Source: Bacteroidetes bacterium GWA2_31_9b (GTDB lineage: Bacteria > Bacteroidota > Bacteroidia > Bacteroidales > UBA12077). Taken from it: a stretch of DNA of 7,330 bases. This document shows positions 1 through 6,668 of the stretch, piece by piece (positions within the stretch are counted from its first letter, which is position 1; every line of letters begins with the position of its first letter). Position numbers and translations under genes: made by a program. The stretch is from assembly GCA_001769005.1 (NCBI GenBank), contig MENE01000054.1:1-7330 (forward strand), read 5' to 3'. Under the pieces are notes generated by a model. The model saw only the letters and a list, made by a program, of their open reading frames with translations, searched no databases and had not been told where the DNA came from.

Positions 1-680
1 TATCCTTTTGTTTGTTCTGGCAAAAAAGGCTGTATTTCCCAGAAGTTCGTTTTCCCACCAGAGCGTTCAATTGCATTTCTTACAACACCCGGGCCTCCGT
101 TATATGCAGCAAGAGCCAATTGCCAGTCGTTATATATGCGATATAAGTATTGAAGATAACTACACGCTGCTTCTGTGGATTTAAGCGGATCGCAACGTTC
201 ATCGATGTATGAATTTACTTCGAGATCGAACATGGTACTGGTATTGATTTTAAATTGCCACAACCCAACAGCTGCAGTTGAAGATACTGCTCTTGGGTCT
301 AAAGCAGATTCAACTATTGCAAGGTATTTTAATTCAAGTGGTAAATTGTATTTATCTAATGCTTCTTCGAAAATGGGGAAGTAATACTCGGCTAAACCAA
401 TAATTTTTGCAAGATGTTCGCGACGTTCAATAGTATATACATCAATGTAACGGCGAACTTTGTCGTTATACTCCAGTTCAATGGGTGTAAGATTATTTAG
501 TTCTGCGATTTTATATTCATATACCAAATCAGGAAAAATTGGAATTGAATCTTTATTTTTTTCTATTGATGATGATTCAAATAATTTATTAGTTCCATCA
601 TCTGATGCATATACTGAAAATAGGGAGAAAGTTATGATATTTATAATCAGGCTTATTCTGAGCAGATACACTTTATTCAT
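1..680 (-). CDS. Lytic transglycosylase, SLT/MltD-like, C-terminus beyond window
   Basis: Probable periplasmic or membrane-attached peptidoglycan lytic transglycosylase. This family cleaves the MurNAc-GlcNAc bond to give 1,6-anhydro-muropeptides. The frame is open from ATG at 680 to the left edge, giving 226 complete codons. Residues 1-25 form a signal peptide (basic start, hydrophobic stretch, VYAS end). The SLT domain begins near residue 110. The catalytic glutamate is E124 in AIVESALDPRAVS, followed by the GLWQF motif (139-143), a DERCDP segment (160-165) and AYNGGPG (192-198), which are the classic family blocks. The family often carries LysM repeats at the C-terminus, but that part would lie outside the window. 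The ATG at 680 is chosen because it places the signal peptide at the N-terminus. The gene lies 84 bp after a strong terminator, so it should have its own promoter, but I see no convincing one. Family assignment is firm; the exact subfamily is inferred. Confidence 0.93.
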   Translation of the reverse strand, partial: MNKVYLLRISLIINIITFSLFSVYASDDGTNKLFESSSIEKNKDSIPIFPDLVYEYKIAELNNLTPIELEYNDKVRRYIDVYTIERREHLAKIIGLAEYYFPIFEEALDKYNLPLELKYLAIVESALDPRAVSSTAAVGLWQFKINTSTMFDLEVNSYIDERCDPLKSTEAACSYLQYLYRIYNDWQLALAAYNGGPGVVRNAIERSGGKTNFWEIQPFLPEQTKG

Positions 681-764
681 ACAATCGGTTTTCTACATTT
701 ATTAATGTGTAAAAATAATATTTATCAATCATCAATTGAAGTATTGTGAATAAAAAACAAAAAA

Positions 765-797
765 ACCTGTCGAATGAATCTATACATTCTGACAGGT
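765..797 (-). terminator. Rho-independent terminator after tatA
   Basis: Read on the minus strand, ACCTGTC pairs perfectly with GACAGGT. The stem continues inward with GAATG/CATTC after one bulged base and closes on an 8-nt loop. The stem is followed at once by TTTTTT-G-TTTTTT (positions 764-752). It starts 20 bp beyond the tatA stop codon. It probably ends the M23-dxr-rseP-tatA transcript and separates it from the transglycosylase gene. Nothing else is seen in the gap between 681 and 764. Confidence 0.9.
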
Positions 798-817
798 GAT
801 TTTTATTTTATAAAATA

Positions 818-1009
818 TTATTTATTTTCTTTTGGTTCCTTGTTCTCGGGCTCATCGCGAGATGCTTTTTTAAATTCTTTGATACCCTCTCCAATTCCTT
901 TCATTAATTCTGGTATTTTTTTACCACCAAATAATAAAAGCAGAGCTGCAATAATTGCAATAATTTCCCAGGCTCCTAAAAATCCTAAAATAACAGATGA
1001 TAATTGCAT
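818..1009 (-). CDS. tatA: Sec-independent (Tat) translocase subunit TatA/TatE
   Basis: Small membrane subunit of the twin-arginine translocase. It oligomerises to let folded proteins cross the inner membrane together with TatC. The 63-residue protein has the standard layout: a short N-terminal segment, one transmembrane helix (about residues 13-27), the Phe-Gly hinge (F27-G28), an amphipathic helix (about 30-50, with KKIPELMKGIGEGIKEFKKA) and a charged acidic/lysine tail. The length is typical of a TatA/E protein. It lies 45 bp after rseP and just before a strong terminator, so it is probably the last gene of that operon. A TAAATTTG sequence at 1032-1039 resembles a -7 element but has no matching -33 box. 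No tatC is in the window. TatA versus TatB cannot be settled by sequence alone, but the short tail and single-subunit Tat systems in this phylum favour TatA. Confidence 0.93.
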   Translation of the reverse strand: MQLSSVILGFLGAWEIIAIIAALLLLFGGKKIPELMKGIGEGIKEFKKASRDEPENKEPKENK

Positions 1010-1054
1010 AGCATTAAGTTTTAATAATATTCAAATTTAATAAAATTTTAATTA

Positions 1055-2374
1055 CTAATTAAAAAGCCTTACAATATCATTTCCATTTGCAAAAAGCAAA
1101 AGAGCCAGAAGAATAACCATTCCTGTTATTTGTGCATACTCCAGAACCTTATCACTTGGTTTTTTGCCCGTAATCATTTCATAAAGTAAAAACATCACAT
1201 GTCCTCCATCGAGAGCAGGAATTGGAAGTACGTTCATTATTGCAAGAATTATCGACAAAAATGCTGTTAAATTCCAGAATGCTTGCCATATCCATTCACC
1301 AGGAAATATATTTCCAATAGTTATAAAACCACCAAGCGATTTGTAAGCTTCTGTTTTTGGCGAGAAAATAAGCTTTAACTGTTTTAAATAACTTACGAAT
1401 GTTTCCATTCCTTTGTTAATACCTGCTGGTATTGATGCCAAGAATGTATATTCAATACTTTCCAGTTCGAAATAGTTAGTAAGCGTACCATCAGGATATA
1501 CTCCCACTAATCCACTTTCGGGTACTAGAGTTGTAATATCTAAAGTATCTTTTTCACGAACAAGTGTAATAACTATTTCTTGATTTTTATATTTTGCCAA
1601 TGAATCTTTAAATTCATCGAAAAAAATTGCAGGCTTATGATTTATTCCTATAAGCTGATCACCTTTAAGTATACCGGCTTTTTTCCCTTGAGAATCTTCG
1701 GTAAATGAAGCAGCATAAAATGGAACCCTTACGTTAATAAAACCTTTGCTTTTTAATAGCTGTGGAATTATTTCTTCAGGAACAGGAATCTCTCGTTTTT
1801 CTCCATTTCTTTCAATCTGTAGCGTTTTGCCTTCGTTTAAAACTATTGAAGGAACAATCTGATAAAAGTCTTTAACTTCCTCATTATCTATTGACAGAAT
1901 TTTATCGCCATTTCGCAAACCCATATCATAAGCAATGGAATCAACCATTACGCCATGAGTAACATTTTTTGTTGGTAAATATTGCTCACCCCAGGTATAA
2001 AGAATTGCAGAGTAAATAACCAATGCAAGGATAAAATTAACCGAAACTCCACCAAGCATGATTAACAATCGTTGCCATGTTGGTTTTGATCGAAACTCAT
2101 ATGGTTGTGGTGGTAATTTCATTTGTTCTTTATCCATCGACTCGTCGATCATTCCGGATATTTTCACATATCCACCAAGCGGAAGCCAACCAATTCCATA
2201 TTCAGTGTCGCCCTTTTTAAATTTAAAAAGTGAAAACCAGGGATCAAAGAAAAGATAAAACTTCTCAACCCTTGTTTTAAATATTTTTGCAAAAATAAAA
2301 TGTCCAAATTCATGCAATACCACTAATATTGATATCGCAAATAAAAACTGTAAAATCTTAATTAAAATTTCCAT
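1055..2374 (-). CDS. rseP: RseP-type site-2 intramembrane metalloprotease
   Basis: Zinc intramembrane protease (family M50) that cuts single-pass membrane substrates such as anti-sigma factors after a first cleavage by another protease, and removes remnant signal peptides. The 439-residue length fits RseP. The first transmembrane helix carries HEFGH (residues 21-25), giving two zinc-ligand histidines and the catalytic E22. GGYVKISGM (67-75) corresponds to the membrane-embedded beta loop. A transmembrane segment follows at about 103-127. Two PDZ domains follow, at about 138-198 and 215-285 (motifs SIAYDMGLRNGDKIL and KKAGILKGDQLIGIN). The C-terminal motif NVLPIPALDGGH (381-392) contains D389, the expected third zinc ligand. 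A last transmembrane helix covers about 415-430. All catalytic residues are intact. It starts 15 bp after dxr and is therefore almost certainly cotranscribed with it. Its substrates here are unknown. Confidence 0.97.
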   Translation of the reverse strand: MEILIKILQFLFAISILVVLHEFGHFIFAKIFKTRVEKFYLFFDPWFSLFKFKKGDTEYGIGWLPLGGYVKISGMIDESMDKEQMKLPPQPYEFRSKPTWQRLLIMLGGVSVNFILALVIYSAILYTWGEQYLPTKNVTHGVMVDSIAYDMGLRNGDKILSIDNEEVKDFYQIVPSIVLNEGKTLQIERNGEKREIPVPEEIIPQLLKSKGFINVRVPFYAASFTEDSQGKKAGILKGDQLIGINHKPAIFFDEFKDSLAKYKNQEIVITLVREKDTLDITTLVPESGLVGVYPDGTLTNYFELESIEYTFLASIPAGINKGMETFVSYLKQLKLIFSPKTEAYKSLGGFITIGNIFPGEWIWQAFWNLTAFLSIILAIMNVLPIPALDGGHVMFLLYEMITGKKPSDKVLEYAQITGMVILLALLLFANGNDIVRLFN

Positions 2375-2389
2375 TTATAATGTCCTCAT

Positions 2390-3553
2390 TTAAATAATTA
2401 TTCTATCTATTAACGTTTCACAATACATTCTTGTTTCATTGTCGGTTTGAATTAGTTCATTCAATCCCGGATTTTTAATATAACTCAACTTATGCATTGC
2501 CTGAGTTATAATGTCAGGAATATCTAAGAAACCAATTTTTTTACATAAAAAAGCATACACAGCAACTTCATTTGCTGCATTTAAAATACAGGGCATATTT
2601 CCTGCTTTTTCCATAGCAAAATATGCCAGTGGAAGATTTTTAAAACTATTCAAATCGGGTTTTTCAAAGTTCAATTCAGGAAAATCGATAAAATTAAACC
2701 GAGGGAAATTGGTTTTTATTCGATCAGGGTAAGCTAAAGCATATAAAATGGGTAGTTTCATATCGGGCAGACCCATTTGTGCTTTTATCGACCCATCAGT
2801 AAACTGCACCAATGAATGAACTATTGACTGGTGATGAACAACAACTTCAATTTGTTCTGGTTTTAAATCGAAAAGCCATTTTGCTTCAATTGCTTCAAAG
2901 CCTTTGTTCATTAATGTTGCTGAATCGATCGTTATTTTAGCACCCATATCCCAGTTGGGATGTTTCAATGCTTGCTCGGGGGTTACTTTTTTCAGAAAAT
3001 CAATATCTTTTCCACGGAACGGGCCTCCTGAAGCAGTTAGAATAATTTTCTCTATTTCGTTTCGTCCTTCGCCCACCAAACACTGAAAAATGGCTGAATG
3101 TTCTGAATCAACAGGAAGAATTTTAACGTTATTTTCAAGAACCAGTTTTTTAATTAATTCGCCTGCAACTACCAATGTTTCTTTATTGGCAAGTGCAATT
3201 GTTTTTTTAGCTTTAATGGCGTTAAGTGTTGGAACTAGGCCCGAAAAGCCAACCATTGCAGTTAAAACAATATCGATAGTATCCATTTCAACTACTTGCG
3301 ATATGGCATCTGAACCAGCAAATATTTTTACCGGCAAATCAGATAATGCATTTTTAAGATCATCGTATTTTGATTCGTTTCCAATTACAATGGTATTTGG
3401 AATAAATTCACGGGCTTGTTGAATAAGCAAATCAGCATTATTGTATGCTGTAAGAACCTCAACTTCGAATTTATCGGGATGCTGACGAACAACATCAAGA
3501 GTTTGTGTTCCTATTGATCCTGTTGATCCTAATATGGCAATCCGTTTTTTCAT
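2390..3553 (-). CDS. dxr: 1-deoxy-D-xylulose 5-phosphate reductoisomerase
   Basis: Cytoplasmic enzyme of the MEP (non-mevalonate) pathway. It isomerises and reduces 1-deoxy-D-xylulose 5-phosphate to 2-C-methyl-D-erythritol 4-phosphate with NADPH and a divalent metal. The 387-residue protein is full length. It has the NADPH-binding GSTGSIG (9-15), the NKET segment (123-126), and the metal ligands D149 and E151 in LPVDSEH. E220 in MNKGFEAIEA is the third metal ligand. TASGGPFRG (173-181), HPNWDMG (198-204) and the flexible catalytic loop region near GLPDMKLP (261-268) are all present. A C-terminal helical domain follows. Every residue I would expect to be essential is present, so the enzyme should be active. 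It is the known target of fosmidomycin. The gene lies 31 bp after the M23 gene and 15 bp before rseP, an arrangement typical of an operon and common in Bacteroidota. Confidence 0.98.
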   Translation of the reverse strand: MKKRIAILGSTGSIGTQTLDVVRQHPDKFEVEVLTAYNNADLLIQQAREFIPNTIVIGNESKYDDLKNALSDLPVKIFAGSDAISQVVEMDTIDIVLTAMVGFSGLVPTLNAIKAKKTIALANKETLVVAGELIKKLVLENNVKILPVDSEHSAIFQCLVGEGRNEIEKIILTASGGPFRGKDIDFLKKVTPEQALKHPNWDMGAKITIDSATLMNKGFEAIEAKWLFDLKPEQIEVVVHHQSIVHSLVQFTDGSIKAQMGLPDMKLPILYALAYPDRIKTNFPRFNFIDFPELNFEKPDLNSFKNLPLAYFAMEKAGNMPCILNAANEVAVYAFLCKKIGFLDIPDIITQAMHKLSYIKNPGLNELIQTDNETRMYCETLIDRIII

Positions 3554-3584
3554 TTATTTGCTTTCTGTGGTTTTATCAATAGAA

Positions 3585-4448
3585 TTAAAAAGCAATATAA
3601 TCTTCCGGATTTATAGGAGTGCCATTATGCCACAATTCGAAATGAAGATGTGGCCCACTGGTTAATTCGCCCGAATTTCCAATTATTGCAATTGCTTCGC
3701 CTGCAATCACATGATTCCCAATTTTTTTAAGCAATTCGGAGTTGTGTTTATAAATCGATACTAAGTTATTGTCGTGTTGAATTTGTATTACATAGCCCGT
3801 TTCTAAAGTCCAGTTAGCCATAACCACCGTTCCGTTTAAGGTTGCAACAACTACTTTATTTGAAGCAGCAACTATATCGGTTCCGAAATGATCCTCGTTT
3901 GGATTAAACGAATACGTAATAATACCTTTTACCGGAGGGAAAAAATGAATGCTCGAAAAATCGGTTCGTTTACCCGGATCGGTAATTACAGTAAGGTTAA
4001 ATAATTCTTCATCTTCAATTTGCTGACGAAGAATTGAATCATGTTCCGATTTAGTAAAAGAAACATCCTGATATCGAACTGATGTATCCTGAGAATTTTC
4101 GTAACTGATTGGAACTTCGCCACGAATAATACGGTTTATACTTGCAAAATAACGATCGCGAACTTCTAGAGCATGCTCCAAAGAATCGAGTTTATGAACA
4201 TTATTTATTATGTTTCGACGCATAATTCCATCGGGATAACCGGGAATAAATTCGCGAATTGGAGTAAAAGCAATTAAAATGGTAACCAGAATAATTAAAG
4301 TAAATATACCAGTACCCACAAAAGTAAAAACATTCAGACGCGACAAACGCATATACCAAACTTCTTCGAAAGTATTGTCGTTGTAAATAATTAACCTGTA
4401 CTTATGTTTTAACTTGTTTACAATATGTTTGTTTGTAGTTTGGGCCAT
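3585..4448 (-). CDS. M23 family (LytM-like) membrane-anchored peptidase
   Basis: Predicted peptidoglycan endopeptidase or LytM-type divisome/envelope protein. The 287-residue protein has a cytoplasmic N-terminus of about 37 residues, one transmembrane helix (about 40-62), and a helical/coiled segment with many charged residues (about 75-150) in the periplasm. The C-terminal M23 domain covers about 165-287. The zinc site is complete: H187 and D191 in HFGTD, and H269 in GPHLHFELW, with H267 and H235 (YKH) as the likely catalytic histidines. This suggests an active hydrolase rather than a degenerate LytM regulator. The protein has a single membrane anchor and no cleavable signal peptide. It is the first gene of the M23-dxr-rseP-tatA unit, with a promoter element 25 bp upstream of its ATG. 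Family assignment is firm; its exact bond specificity and partner are unknown. Confidence 0.95.
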   Translation of the reverse strand: MAQTTNKHIVNKLKHKYRLIIYNDNTFEEVWYMRLSRLNVFTFVGTGIFTLIILVTILIAFTPIREFIPGYPDGIMRRNIINNVHKLDSLEHALEVRDRYFASINRIIRGEVPISYENSQDTSVRYQDVSFTKSEHDSILRQQIEDEELFNLTVITDPGKRTDFSSIHFFPPVKGIITYSFNPNEDHFGTDIVAASNKVVVATLNGTVVMANWTLETGYVIQIQHDNNLVSIYKHNSELLKKIGNHVIAGEAIAIIGNSGELTSGPHLHFELWHNGTPINPEDYIAF

Positions 4449-4473
4449 TGTGCAAATATTTTAAAAACTTTTG

Positions 4474-4481
4474 CAAAGATA
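4474..4481 (-). promoter_or_regulatory. Bacteroidota-type -7 element for the M23-dxr-rseP-tatA unit
   Basis: On the minus strand this is TATCTTTG followed by CA, a full match to the TAnnTTTG element used by the primary sigma factor of Bacteroidota. It ends 25 bp before the M23 ATG, a suitable leader length. No good TTTG -33 box is seen at the usual 19-21 bp spacing; the nearest is an ATTG at 4506-4509, which is too far. No terminator is visible between the 178-residue gene and this site, so read-through from upstream is possible. Confidence 0.6.
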
Positions 4482-4564
4482 AGCCTTTTGTATTAAAAAA
4501 AGGTTCAATATGACGACTTTAAAAATTTAGTATTATTTAACAATTACATTTGAATTTAAACATG

Positions 4565-5101
4565 TTATTCTTCGTTATCGTTTAGATTGTATGCATCCGA
4601 TTCGGTAACGTGTCCATCTTGTTCGCTAACCCGTGTTAGTTTTTTTCCGTGTTTGAAAACCAGTTGAAGGCCGTATTCTTTTTCCCATTCGCATTCACAT
4701 GCAACAATTATATACATATCGCGGATATGTGTTGGCCGTCGGGTAACAATTATTTCTATTGGATGTACATAGTTCCAGATTTCTTTCTCGTTTTGAATTT
4801 TTCTGGAATAATGTTCTGAATCAGTTGATTCTTCTCGTGCTAACGAGTCGATATAATTTTCAACTATTTCTTTTGATATTTCAAATCGATAGGAATTTCC
4901 CAAACTAAGAAATTGACGGATAGCTTCGTCGGCTTCTGAAATGAATTTTTTATCAGAAACCGGATTAAAACCAATAAACGTTATGTTCAGTTTCAAATTA
5001 TCGAACAGAGGAATAGGAACCAATTCACTTTTCCAGCAACCGGGAAAATTTTCGGCTTGTTCTAGTTGACCAATTATGGATGAGTTAATCGTAGTGTTCA
5101 T
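4565..5101 (-). CDS. Hypothetical protein, weakly DUF6985-like
   Basis: Unrecognised 178-residue protein, probably cytoplasmic: there is no signal peptide and no hydrophobic helix. The N-terminal part has a Trp-anchored segment (W23) followed by alternating hydrophobic residues (VPIPLFDNLKLNITFIGF, about 28-45). Then comes an amphipathic helix (about 54-66), a middle stretch with an IWNYVHPIEIIV strand (108-119), and a C-terminal CECEWEKEYGLQLVFKHGKKL block (135-155) followed by RVSEQDGH. The W-x-x-EYGL-x-(L/I)VF-x-x-GK pattern reminds me of DUF6985-type proteins, some of which sit in polymorphic-toxin immunity or barnase-inhibitor-like settings. This is a memory of sequence style, not a search result. 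The ATG at 5101 is the only plausible start. The gene stands alone, 161 bp after the 98-residue gene and 116 bp before the M23 gene. It has good coding character but no assignable function. Confidence 0.8.
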   Translation of the reverse strand: MNTTINSSIIGQLEQAENFPGCWKSELVPIPLFDNLKLNITFIGFNPVSDKKFISEADEAIRQFLSLGNSYRFEISKEIVENYIDSLAREESTDSEHYSRKIQNEKEIWNYVHPIEIIVTRRPTHIRDMYIIVACECEWEKEYGLQLVFKHGKKLTRVSEQDGHVTESDAYNLNDNEE

Positions 5102-5190
5102 TTCAGCAATGCATTTTTGTAAAAATAAACATTTGTTTCAATAAACCTAACCATTTATGTAATTTGGCAAACTGTTTAAAAAAGAGTTAC

Positions 5191-5207
5191 GGTGGCATGA
5201 AGCCACC
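5191..5207 (-). terminator. Hairpin terminator after the Cas2-like gene
   Basis: GGTGGC and GCCACC form a perfect 6-bp GC-rich stem, extendable by a C-G pair at 5190/5208, around a 5-nt loop. On the minus strand a run of six T follows after a short gap (GTAACTC then TTTTTT). It lies 55 bp past the stop codon of the 98-residue gene and before the next start at 5101. The offset T-tract makes it weaker-looking than the terminator at 765-797. The rest of the 161-bp gap between 5102 and 5262 holds nothing else that I can identify, and no clear promoter for the 178-residue gene. Confidence 0.6.
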
Positions 5208-5262
5208 GAAGAAATTTTATTTAATTTTTATTTAAACCTCAAGCGAACTGATAAATATTTAT

Positions 5263-5559
5263 TTACCAATTTTCTTTTATCCATTTAAACATATTTTTTT
5301 GTTCTGACTTAGGACCAAATCCTGACCAAGTTCCTTCATCTTCTTTAAGTTGAAAAACCATATTGTATTCATTGTCAAACAATTCTTTTACTTTATCTCT
5401 TATTTCGGAAATTTCAGAATTTCCATTTAAATCAATTACAAGCCAAGTGTTTTTAAGATAATGCCACCATCCAAATTTTTCACTCTTTATATAATCAATG
5501 AATTTTTTTTCTTGTTCTTCAGATGAGTTATTTACACATATTATATATCTTTTTTTCAT
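5263..5559 (-). CDS. Small Cas2/SinR-like ferredoxin-fold protein
   Basis: 98-residue cytoplasmic protein resembling small proteins often labelled 'SinR family' or Cas2-like. Some relatives of this fold (Cas2, VapD) are nucleases or nucleic-acid binders, but this one is not a CRISPR Cas2, since no array or cas1 is nearby. The visible pattern is a first strand, RYIICVN (4-10), then a helix (about 14-27). Next is the block GWWHYLKNTWLVID (30-43), then a helix with SEIRDKVKELF (51-61), a strand MVFQL (67-71), and a closing TWSGFGP (77-83). The WWHxLxxTW, IRD and W-x-G positions are the ones I associate with this group. The Asp that Cas2 nucleases carry at the end of strand 1 is Asn here (N10), so nuclease activity is doubtful. 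Its ATG overlaps the stop of the upstream membrane-protein gene as ATGA, so the two are probably translationally coupled. Function unknown. Confidence 0.82.
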   Translation of the reverse strand: MKKRYIICVNNSSEEQEKKFIDYIKSEKFGWWHYLKNTWLVIDLNGNSEISEIRDKVKELFDNEYNMVFQLKEDEGTWSGFGPKSEQKNMFKWIKENW

Positions 5560-5939
5560 AACAATATTCCCTCCTCAGAATTTTCAATTTTCAGTTTGTT
5601 ATCTGAAAAATTTAATTGGTCTTGAATAAGAATTCCAGTTACATTATCTCCATATAATCCTTTCTCAATAGCTAATTTCTGAATTGAATACTTTTCACTT
5701 CTTATTGCATCTTTATCAGTAAATAAACAATAAATATATGAAAAGAAAAAAATCAGAATTGCTACTCCCATAATAATTGAAAACATAATAATTAACCAAT
5801 TTGGAGAATTGAATTCTAATAATAAAATTATTCCCCCAGTTATTACAGAAATTAACCATGTCAATGGTTTTAAAATAGTCGATTTAGAACCACTCGCATC
5901 AGATTTATGAAGCAGTTCTTTAATAATACTCATTGCCAT
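5556..5939 (-). CDS. Small two-TM membrane protein, partner of the Cas2-like gene
   Basis: 127-residue protein of unknown function. A short basic/amphipathic N-terminus (to about 23, containing GSKSTILKP) leads into two hydrophobic helices (about 24-42 and 46-72) joined by a short LEFNSPNW turn. A cytoplasm-type tail then starts with TDKDAIRSEKYSIQKLAIE (74-92) and GLYGDN (94-99). The D-A-(I/L)-R-S-E-K-Y...Q-K-x-x-I-E-K-G block looks conserved and resembles the tail of other uncharacterised two-TM proteins I have seen. ATG codons at 5939 and 5933 are both possible starts; the first is annotated, but the second gives a protein starting MSIIKELL. It is followed with a 4-bp overlap by the Cas2-like gene. 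No promoter of its own is obvious, so it may be read from the regulator promoter at 6688-6718. Codon use is very AT-rich compared with dxr or rseP, which may indicate transfer. Confidence 0.8.
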   Translation of the reverse strand: MAMSIIKELLHKSDASGSKSTILKPLTWLISVITGGIILLLEFNSPNWLIIMFSIIMGVAILIFFFSYIYCLFTDKDAIRSEKYSIQKLAIEKGLYGDNVTGILIQDQLNFSDNKLKIENSEEGILL

Positions 5940-5950
5940 ATATCTTAGTA

Positions 5951-6141
5951 TTAGTTTTCATCATTGCAGTCTTTAATTATTAACCCCAACAATACCTCAG
6001 AATGAAAGGTCGAATATCTGATGCTGCCGGATTACTCGCATATAGTTCTGCAACGGCACCACCAACAAATACCATTTCATCTTTTAGATTTCCCAAACCA
6101 TTGGCTACAGCTTGCAGCATTATTATATTTGAACTAGGCAT
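5951..6141 (-). pseudogene. Truncated AbiEii-like nucleotidyltransferase remnant
   Basis: The frame begins at ATG 6141, overlapping the end of the winged-helix gene by 8 bp (CATGCCTAG), and stops at 5980 after 53 codons. Residues 8-45 read like the start of a nucleotidyltransferase of the AbiEii/AbiGii-type group: MLQAVANGLGNL, then DEMVFVGGAVAELYASNPAASDIRP. VGGA is the nucleotide-binding Gly-Gly motif of the polymerase-beta fold. The family continues with a DxD catalytic motif (typically RPTxDVD), but here the similarity ends at P45 (about 6007) and is followed by unrelated FILRYCWG and a stop. The active site is therefore missing. In another frame, codons from 6013 to a TAA at 5951 are open (TFHSEVLLGLIIKD...), ending 11 bp before the next gene; this could be the original C-terminus joined out of frame by an internal deletion. 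A full-length relative is about 200 residues or more. The tail assignment is tentative. Confidence 0.72.
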
Positions 6142-6655
6142 GTTTTAGACGTTTATGTAATTCGTCAATGGCAATATTTATTTCCCTTACACGACCAACT
6201 CGTATAGTATCAACAATAGTTAAAAGTTCGTAGAAAAATTCATCCTCTTGCACTATTTGTGGTAAAGTTTTATAGAGTGGTTCAATGGATTGTCCTCTAT
6301 GGCTACCTTTTGCATAAGGCCAAACATAAATATCACTACCTGATGAAATATTTTCTTTTATTGGAGATGCAGAATGTGCTGTAGGAATTCCTTTTACAAT
6401 AGCTCCCGGCTCCACCGGGAATACATATTTTAACCCATAAATCAAGAACTCAGTAAATGAATTGATATTTACCTTTCTCTTTTTTGAATCAATTAGCCCT
6501 GCTATTTTACATCTGTTCAATGCTTCAGAAACTTCAGATGGACTTAAATGGGTAGAATTTGCTATATCAATATTGCGCCATTCATTATTGCTTAGTGCTA
6601 TTATTTTCAATAACACAACAATGTCTTGTGGTCGCATTCCATTATGCTTCTTCAT
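6134..6655 (-). CDS. Winged-helix regulator of AbiEi/AbiEii-type module
   Basis: 173-residue DNA-binding protein, likely the regulator or antitoxin-like partner that normally precedes an AbiEii-like nucleotidyltransferase. The N-terminal winged helix covers about residues 8-66: GMRPQDIVVLLKI (first helix), then WRNIDIANSTHLSPSEVSEALNR (helix-turn-helix, 26-48) and a wing around GLIDSKKRKVNI. The conserved C-terminal region contains EFLIYGLKYVFP (69-80), GIPTAHSASP (89-98), the VWPYAKG and RGQSIEPLY segments (111-128), and ELLTIVDTIRVGRVRE (143-158). These are the blocks I recognise from this family. The track-length frame can be opened from a TTG at 6661, but ATG at 6655 is preferred. A near-consensus promoter and a palindrome at the probable +1 lie directly upstream, so it is likely autoregulated. 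The start of the nucleotidyltransferase remnant overlaps its stop, showing the pair was once translationally coupled. The regulator itself looks intact. Confidence 0.88.
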   Translation of the reverse strand: MKKHNGMRPQDIVVLLKIIALSNNEWRNIDIANSTHLSPSEVSEALNRCKIAGLIDSKKRKVNINSFTEFLIYGLKYVFPVEPGAIVKGIPTAHSASPIKENISSGSDIYVWPYAKGSHRGQSIEPLYKTLPQIVQEDEFFYELLTIVDTIRVGRVREINIAIDELHKRLKHA

Positions 6656-6668
6656 AATCAATATTTTG

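Noticed and set aside
706..713. TATTTTTA upstream of the lytic transglycosylase as a promoter
   Set aside because: The last base of the -7 element is wrong and the nearest TTG is only about 15 nt upstream instead of 19-21.
1032..1039. TAAATTTG as a private promoter for tatA
   Set aside because: It matches the -7 consensus, but the -33 region lacks TTTG/TTG at the right spacing and the stretch is almost pure A/T, so chance is likely.
3090..3422. 110-codon plus-strand open frame inside dxr
   Set aside because: It is antisense to a fully conserved dxr and its product has no recognisable features. The other plus-strand frames are likewise shadows of minus-strand genes.
4249..4260. Palindrome AATTCGCGAATT sharing the 10-bp core of the operator candidate
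   Set aside because: It lies inside the M23 coding sequence at codons for Arg-Glu-Phe, with no promoter element around it. A short self-complementary match is likely chance.
5263..5559. CRISPR-associated Cas2
   Set aside because: There is no repeat-spacer array and no cas1 or other cas gene, and the strand-1 Asp is Asn. It is only fold-level similar.
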